Below are positions 58,109-64,000 of a DNA stretch of 64,000 nucleotides, one piece after another. The translations under genes and the position numbers were made by a program. Source of the DNA: Paramarasmius palmivorus. Taxonomy: Eukaryota > Basidiomycota > Agaricomycetes > Agaricales > Marasmiaceae. Each line of letters opens with the position of its first letter. The stretch's first letter is position 1. The notes under the pieces are model-generated. The model ran no database searches. It saw only the letters and a list, made by a program, of their open reading frames with translations, and had not been told where the DNA came from. The stretch covers positions 310,001 to 374,000 of the forward strand of contig JAYKXP010000012.1 in the NCBI GenBank assembly GCA_037176845.1. The letters run 5' to 3'.

Positions 58109-58209
58109 GCTGGGATGGCCGAGTCGTTAAGGCGAGTGATTTGAATTAGCAGATCTTGCTCTCGTATCACTTGGTGTTTCACCGCGTAGGTTCAAATCCT
58201 GCTCCCAGC
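58109..58209 (+). tRNA. tRNA-Ser (UGA) with intron, copy 2
   Basis: The same mature sequence as copy 1, with anticodon UGA. The intron is 20 bases (TTAGCAGATCTTGCTCTCGT) and unrelated in sequence to that of copy 1. A TCTTTTTG tract just after the 3' end fits a polymerase III terminator. It points away from copy 1, so the two form an inverted pair around the URC1 gene. Confidence 0.92.
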
Positions 58210-59750
58210 GTGTCTTTTTGTTATTCTTTCAACTACCCGTCTGAATGCTTTTTTTCAAGGATCTAAATGTTAATAACCTTTCCGATGGACAACAAAGTCG
58301 TCCACAGCGTATATTCACTGTACAAGTGATAAACTAGCGTAGACGCGACCGCGTGTTCATTTTCGGAACAAAAAACGAGGCGTGGTGGCTGTGTACCCAT
58401 AATGCCCTTGCTTCTTGCCCTCATTGAACCCACTTTCCCGGACCCATGAGAGCTCTCGATACTCTGCAGGCCGGATACCAGTGCTTTGGGCTATATTCAA
58501 GTGCGTTTGAAGTACCTAAAAACTCCCTAGGACAATGACGAGAGCGGAGAACCACCCAATACTACTTCCCGAAATCGAGAACAAAAACCTGGACGGTCTG
58601 TCACGACAATGATGCCCTTCGCGCATGTTAGCTTGTCCGTCGTGCCTGCGTATCCAGAGCTCGTCATAACCTTTTCCAGAAATTTTCGAATTCAAACTAG
58701 ACACAGAAAGCACACAAGACCTCAAGTACGTTCTTGGATCTCCTCACTGTACTATTGCCCCTTTTGTCCAACGGATCTCGTCTTGCTAGAGTCAGAAGAT
58801 GTCAGTGAAGACAACACGCTACAGGATCTGCTTAATCACACTCAAATCAAACACCAACTTCGACAACTATCTATGTCATGGTTCCGAACTATGTATGCGT
58901 ACGTTGTCATCCTCTTTTCCAATACTATGCTAGTTGACAATTCGTTACTGAGACACACTAAGCCTAAGCCCGCTTACCTCTCTGCGTGTCCTAAGGTTCG
59001 CAGATATCTCAAAGCACGACCTTTCCGCAATCCTGCGCATAGTTCCAACCGCATCATTCACCGGAACGTGTACTTAAAGTGTTCATCAGATCCAACCACT
59101 CGAACAGTGAGCTTCGCATACCGGAAGAATCTCTACGTGGAAAGCTGCGGTCCTCGCCGGTTAGGTGGTTTATAGAATTGTAGCAACAGACAAAGGAAGT
59201 GAAACACAGTCATACTGGGAAGATTCATCATGAGCTGGTGGGTAATGAGAACGATATCAAAGGGAGTAGCACTGAGTACTTTAATGCTTCGTCGCCTCCG
59301 CCGTGTAAAGTGGTTCGGCCTCACGCTCGGTGCAATCAGAGCCTGAGGAGTTGTTCTCTTTATCAAAAAGACCATTTGCCTCTATACCTATAGCAGCGGT
59401 ATACGTTTCCACGATGTTACAAAATCCTTGCAAGCATTTTGCATAACCAATGCATATGCCATTAATACTTCCCAATGCAGGTACCCCTTCAGTGGAGTTT
59501 AGATTGAGAAAAATTGCTCATGTCGGCACAAAACAGTGCGCGCAAAAGGACTGGTATCTTTATTAGCGAGGCAAGTGAGAATCCACTTCACGGTTACCGG
59601 GAATCCTATCTCAGATCGTTCCTTCATCACTTGCTACCATCGTGCGGCCTAACTTGTCTGGAGCTTGCTACCACGCTTGTAGCTCTGGAGTTTGCTGACT
59701 GTTTTTCTTTCTCGTTCGCGTTCAACAAGGGGTTAAATCATCTATATCTA
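58210..59750. other. Spacer, no clear gene
   Basis: A 188-codon frame (58609-59175) contains a YYCPFCP string but has no other recognisable feature and no conserved partner; it is not called. Confidence 0.4.
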
Positions 59751-61165
59751 GATTGCAGAAAACAGTGAAGCATATCAAAAGATCCGACCAGCCTTCAATG
59801 GATCATCTGGCGCTCCAGGAGCAACAACTATCCACGGATACTGCCCTGGCGATGCACTCCATTCCGAAACTGTATCAATATCCTCCCTAAGCTTGAACAA
59901 GGTGTTCAAAATATTGTCTCCGGAGGCACGAGTCCAGCCTTCTTCGATAGGAAGACGTTCTTCCCGGAAGAATATATCAACGAACCTACATATGATGAAC
60001 CTTGAGTCAGAAATAAAGGTGGTGATCGCGTGAAAGGGCACTAACTTCTTTGGCGTTTTTCCAGTCTCAGGATCCGCGCAGCCTCCCATGATACACAAGT
60101 AGAGAGCGCTCTCGCTACTTCGTATGCTAACTTCTTTGATGGTATTCCTGACGTTGGGATTCCTGGCAATGGAATCGGCCAACCTAGCTTTCTGGACGAG
60201 ACCAGCAGAAGTGACGTTGTAGTAGTCTACACCCGGGTTGGAGCTTGCGAGCGTTTCGTTGTACAATGTAGCATTGAATATGTAGTTGGAGCCCAGACCG
60301 TAGTCGGATCGAGAGAGAGACGCGTCGTGTTCGACTGCGTTGTGTCTGATATTAGACATGGACATCAGCGCACGCTCTTCAGTATGGAAAGAGATAACAT
60401 ACAGTTTGATGTCATCAAGTGTGAATTGACCATCGAATGTATTCGAGGTGAAGGGCGCAATTTTGGCGACAGCGCTGATGAAATCGCTCGGAACATTGAA
60501 TCCATCTATATAAAATGTAAGCTTCGTTGAAGACTAAGGGAGAATGACCTTTACCTCGTGAGCCTTTCAGTACAGTTTCTATTGTCATGTTCCGTCCATT
60601 CCTCGGAATGAATCCGTGATTCGCAAGCCTGCACTCAAGAAGTCAATAACAGTTGTAGTTACAATTTCGGGTGAAGACAAACGAACGTGTTTAACCCGGG
60701 ACAAGGCCCACGCAAATCGCCATCAGTCGGTGCTCGAAAGCGATGTTTGTGCCAATCTATATCTCCATGAAGATTGGTTGTCGTGAGTGCGATACTGGAG
60801 ATGAAGGATATGAGGTTCGTAAGTTGCATGTTTCTGGTTTACTTGTTCTGGTTTCTGTAGTCGGGAATGCAGCGTATTTAAATACATCTAACAGAATAAT
60901 GAAAATACCATACCATTATTCAGCACCCATTGGAGTTCTGTCATGATTCGGGCTTCAAGCCTTCTGCCGAGCTAAGCCGACCCAATTGCGGCCTTAGCCA
61001 GGCCCTCTCTAGGTCAGGCCTTACAAAAGGCTTACCATCCAGTGCCTGGTTCGAAGCTTGAAGTCTTTTTCTGAAGCCCGAGCACAAGGCCTGATTCCGA
61101 ATTTCTCGAAGGTGATTGGTAACGTTGTTGTCGTCGTTGACGAAGAGAAAAGACGCGTCACCCGT
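59751..61165 (-). repeat. Right arm of the inverted segmental duplication
   Basis: This is the reverse-oriented copy of 39480-40860, covering peroxygenase C and about 330 bases of its upstream DNA (including CCAATTGCGGCCTTAG and GGTGATTGGTAACGTTG). The two arms are about 19 kb apart, so recombination between them would invert the interval that holds peroxygenase B, the class B/A pair and the URC1 gene. Confidence 0.8.
59775..60829 (-). CDS. Heme-thiolate peroxygenase C
   Basis: Five exons (60829-60687, 60628-60555, 60505-60403, 60345-60046, 59985-59775) join in frame to 276 residues. It is nearly the same as peroxygenase A, with one extra residue near DPETGK, and keeps PCPGLN, the Glu-His-Asp motif (EHDASLSRSDYGLG), SSESALYLC and FFREERLPIEEGW. 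All splice sites are intact, so it should be functional. It lies in opposite orientation to A and B. Signal-like N-terminus MQLTNLISFISSIALTTTN is inferred from the duplicated exon 1 and is more diverged than the mature part. Secreted oxygenase; substrate unknown. Confidence 0.87.
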
Positions 61166-61608
61166 GCGCAGTTCAGGTGACATTGGTGTGGTAATATGAA
61201 TTTGTTCTGCCGGCCGGCAAAGCCTTCTTCGCTCTTTTCCTCCACAATCAACGGAAGTCAGGTGAGTTGTCGAGGTTCTTTACTATCGGGTCATTATTTT
61301 GGTATATAATAATATTTCCCAGTCCATTCCGAGGTGTCTCTGACTTCTTTCGCTTTTCACATCCCAGTGGATTCTAGCAAATGTGCCTTCTTGAGCGCTT
61401 GAGCGCACGTGGTGGAGACTCGGAGCTCGGAGCGAACTCTGCGCAGTCATTTCCTTCCCTTCGCACAAGAACGACATATTCCTATGGCAGAGGTACGACT
61501 AGAATCAATCCAGCTAAAACAATGTCGCTAATTCGTCAAGCTTGTGTGAATATCGGCCTAACATAAACTGCGCCATATCAGATATTCTAAAGTCGTGCTG
61601 AACGCGTC

Positions 61609-62560
61609 GTGGAGACCACAGATGACCTTCGAAGTTCGAACAGGCCGTCGATTTCTTCGAGAATAATGATCCATGTCCAAGCATCTCTGACTATCCCAGA
61701 ATCAGCATGGTCGAGGAGTATTTTCATGTCGTGGCTCAGCTATTCCTGGAGCCCTCTGATGAGTCAACACTATCAACGGAAATTACTCTACTGCGTGTGG
61801 CAATCCCTTTGGGCACATGTTCGTGCTCTGCTTGATGCTTGGATCTTTGGAGCCCAACCCGGAGATTCAGGATATCCCAACGAGCTTGTGGAAGGTGTCG
61901 ATCTCGAGCAAGTCATTGTCATTTTATGTCTTGCTTTCATGACGTTCTCCCAAGATCTCTCCACCACAGAACAGGTCTGAGATGGAGTTGTGGCGGGAAA
62001 CCATGGCGATCATGCTGAGGCTCAACGTTCATCTTATCCGCACCGGTCGCACGTTCTTTCTCCCGCCTTTCTGGTACACATTGTCGGGTATCATTGGGAA
62101 TAATCCTTCGATGCACACACTCTTCATAGCTCATACTTCAGTAGATCACTTGGGAGAGAAGGGGATTGTCACGGAAATAGTGCATTATTTCGCAGAGGAG
62201 GTATCCAGAGACGATTCTGAGCTCGATATCTTTCCAATAATCTCTGCACTAGACATCATGGGTTCGAGTCAGGGTAGCATGGTGTATGCATTCCTTGATC
62301 AATGCGCGTTTCCACGTGAGGGTCGAAAGAATCAGTTCGGCAACTGCCGATGTACCTTTCCCTTCTACTTCGACGACTTGATAGTTCCATCGGGAGTCTC
62401 AAGCTATTTCTACCTCAAGTTTTGGATCCTAACATATATATTGGAGAATCCACCGACACCTCAATGTCCTAGAACGCTTGGACGTCATTGCGTCATCAAT
62501 GAAGTATTCATTATTCGCATTTCGAGTCTGAGCGAGCTTCCTTATTTGTTATCTAGGTGA
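61609..62560 (+). CDS. Hypothetical protein, uncertain exon structure
   Basis: Two long frames (61609-61980 and 61982-62560, the latter 192 codons) follow each other. The second reads MELWRETMAIMLRLNVHLIR, FLPPFWYTLSGIIGNN, LGEKGIVTEIVHYFAEEV and ELDIFPIISALDIMGSS, which looks like a helical globular protein. In the first part a different frame (QAVDFFENNDPCPSISDYPR and EEYFHVVAQLFLEP) looks more protein-like than the long one. The exon junctions cannot be fixed by eye. No family is recognised. The C-terminal third is unusually rich in aromatic residues and may run past the true end. Confidence 0.35.
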
Positions 62561-64000
62561 TGGGGCGGGATCTGAATTAATTGTCTTGGTGTCAAGTCTC
62601 CACTCATCGATTTTGGTACCGGAACTTGGGGAGTCGACTGGTCGTTGACAGTTGTCAGAGCTTGCGAAACAGTAAAGGGTCATGATTATGAAGTTACTGT
62701 ACGAAGGTCTTTGAACGTTCGGACTCGGGACACTAATTTGTTCTACTAGTAATGTTCTGGTTACTTGCTCACGCTGCGGCGAAGACTGATCCTGATGAGC
62801 TGCGCATTTATGCTTATCATTTTACACCACTACCAAGCCACAACTTGAAGAACCGTCTCTCGATGACGCTATGCATCATCGTCGATGGGGCTTTTCGAGG
62901 TCGTTGTACAAAAGGAACTTGTGGGTGCGGAAGAACCTCCAATATATATTTTTCCTACTATGACCCGAGGTGCTGTCAATGCTCTTTCAACGCCGTCTTC
63001 CTATGCACCATCGCGGTTCTCTCGAAATTCAGTGGCTCGAAAGGCTCTGGTAGTCACGTTCTACGTTTCCGGTGTATGTTCAGCACCATGTCATCAGTGA
63101 GTCTTCTTCAGCCCAGTATTTATTTTGCTCTTGTCACCTTAGCGCCTCAATCTCAGGCACAAATGCAGAAGACAAGTTGAGCCACCAGACTGGCGAGTGG
63201 GTGCTGTTCTAGGATCTATTGCCGGAATTCGTGCGTCGTCTCCTTTTCTACATACGCGATCGCTCAATATATCATCCAGTCGTCCTGACCGGCTTGATTA
63301 CTGTGCTCACGAAGCTCAAACGAAAGTATTTCCAAAACAGATCACCTCCGTCAACGACGGGACACGGTAGGCCGACTGGCAACGCCGCAGGTGCACACAT
63401 TACATCACAGACTCGGACCACCCCAAGGCATTCTAGGACGATGACTACCAACCCATATCCTAGTAGGCATACAAGAGCAGTTACGAGGGTGGTGACTGAT
63501 ACTACTCTCCCGCCTTACGTTGCTCATCCGGAGCCAGTGCAACTTCCACCTGTCATTTTAGTGCCAGAGTTACCACCTCCACCTTATCCTTCCAATGCGA
63601 GTAACATGGTATTTACCCCAATCTACCTAGGCCTTTCGACCGGAACATACTAATAAAATATCTACTATGCAGGCTTCTCCTACTTGATGAATATGCGCGA
63701 TTATTTCTTTGTTCGATATCTCATAACCGCACAGCTCAATTGCCATATAGCTACTATTTCGACTCAGCTACGCACACGCGGAAATCGTCGTTCCTGACCC
63801 GTCGTATTGTTGTTCGATTATCGAAAACGGCCAGTAGAATTCTCGTTTCCGACCTATGACGAGGAACTGGAACAGATTTGCGTTATACATTCCACTGGCC
63901 CGAGTTGAAAAGATTGTCGCATGAGGAATATGCTGAAATTGCTTCGAAGGACTATGCCGAATATGTGTATGAGGTACCAAGTTTTGGTTTCGGTACGGAT
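62561..64000. other. Right edge, possible Pro-rich gene fragment
   Basis: A 144-codon frame (63219-63653) ends in a Pro-rich stretch (LPPVILVPELPPPPYP) and is preceded by an acceptor-like TTCTAG, so it may be the last exon of a gene whose earlier exons (62752-63180) have several competing open frames. No gene model could be settled. Confidence 0.3.

Noticed and set aside
58609..59175. 188-codon frame with a Cys-Pro-Phe-Cys string
   Set aside because: No further zinc ligands in a known pattern, no homologue in the window, and residue composition close to random.
1..64000. CRISPR arrays, rRNA genes, bacterial operons, intact transposons or retroelements
   Set aside because: No regular repeat-spacer pattern, no rRNA core sequence, no reverse transcriptase or transposase motif was seen, and gene structure is eukaryotic.

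Overview
The window is nuclear DNA of a mushroom-forming basidiomycete (Agaricomycetes). The signs are protein genes split by many 40-70 base GT-AG introns, short tRNA introns beside the anticodon, fungal Zn2Cys6 regulators, three short heme-thiolate peroxygenases of the type known from Marasmius, and a GTP cyclohydrolase II-like protein resembling fungal URC1. No rRNA, CRISPR array, virus or intact transposase was seen. All exon models were spliced by hand.

Layout. 0.5-2.4 kb: a convergent pair of small helical-protein genes (class A, class B). 5.8-8.8 kb: a large Zn2Cys6 regulator. 9-32 kb: a duplicated region with three paralogues of an unnamed protein (P family; 10.8, 13.4 and 26.9 kb), five copies of a small 91-93 residue protein (S family), three copies of a noncoding block, a broken copy of the regulator's first exon, a tRNA-Thr, and a long gene at 18.8-21.5 kb that carries class B-like and class A-like segments in one chain followed by a membrane segment. 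33-38 kb: a kinase-like protein, a Cys-led Ser/Pro-rich protein and a second Zn2Cys6 regulator. 39.8-42.4 kb: two tandem peroxygenases; a third, close to the first, lies inverted at 59.8-60.8 kb within a duplicated segment of about 1.4 kb. 42.4-46.8 kb: gene-poor, with a foldback element. 46.9-48.7 kb: a second convergent class B/class A pair in mirror orientation to the first. 51.2-51.6 kb: a partial third class A copy. 53.3-55.5 kb: a multi-pass membrane protein with a repeat tail. 55.6-58.2 kb: the URC1-like gene between two intron-bearing tRNA-Ser genes.

The main candidate for an undescribed system is the class A / class B / P set. Class A and class B genes occur twice as convergent pairs with almost the same spacing, and once fused. 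The class B C-termini and the middle of the P proteins share a short Ile/Gly/Asn/Ser-rich motif. P proteins end in a CaaX-like box, and the fusion ends in a likely transmembrane helix. This layout recalls fungal regulated cell-death and signalling-amyloid modules (HeLo/MLKL-like helical bundles with short beta motifs), but that link is inference and needs structure prediction and profile searches.
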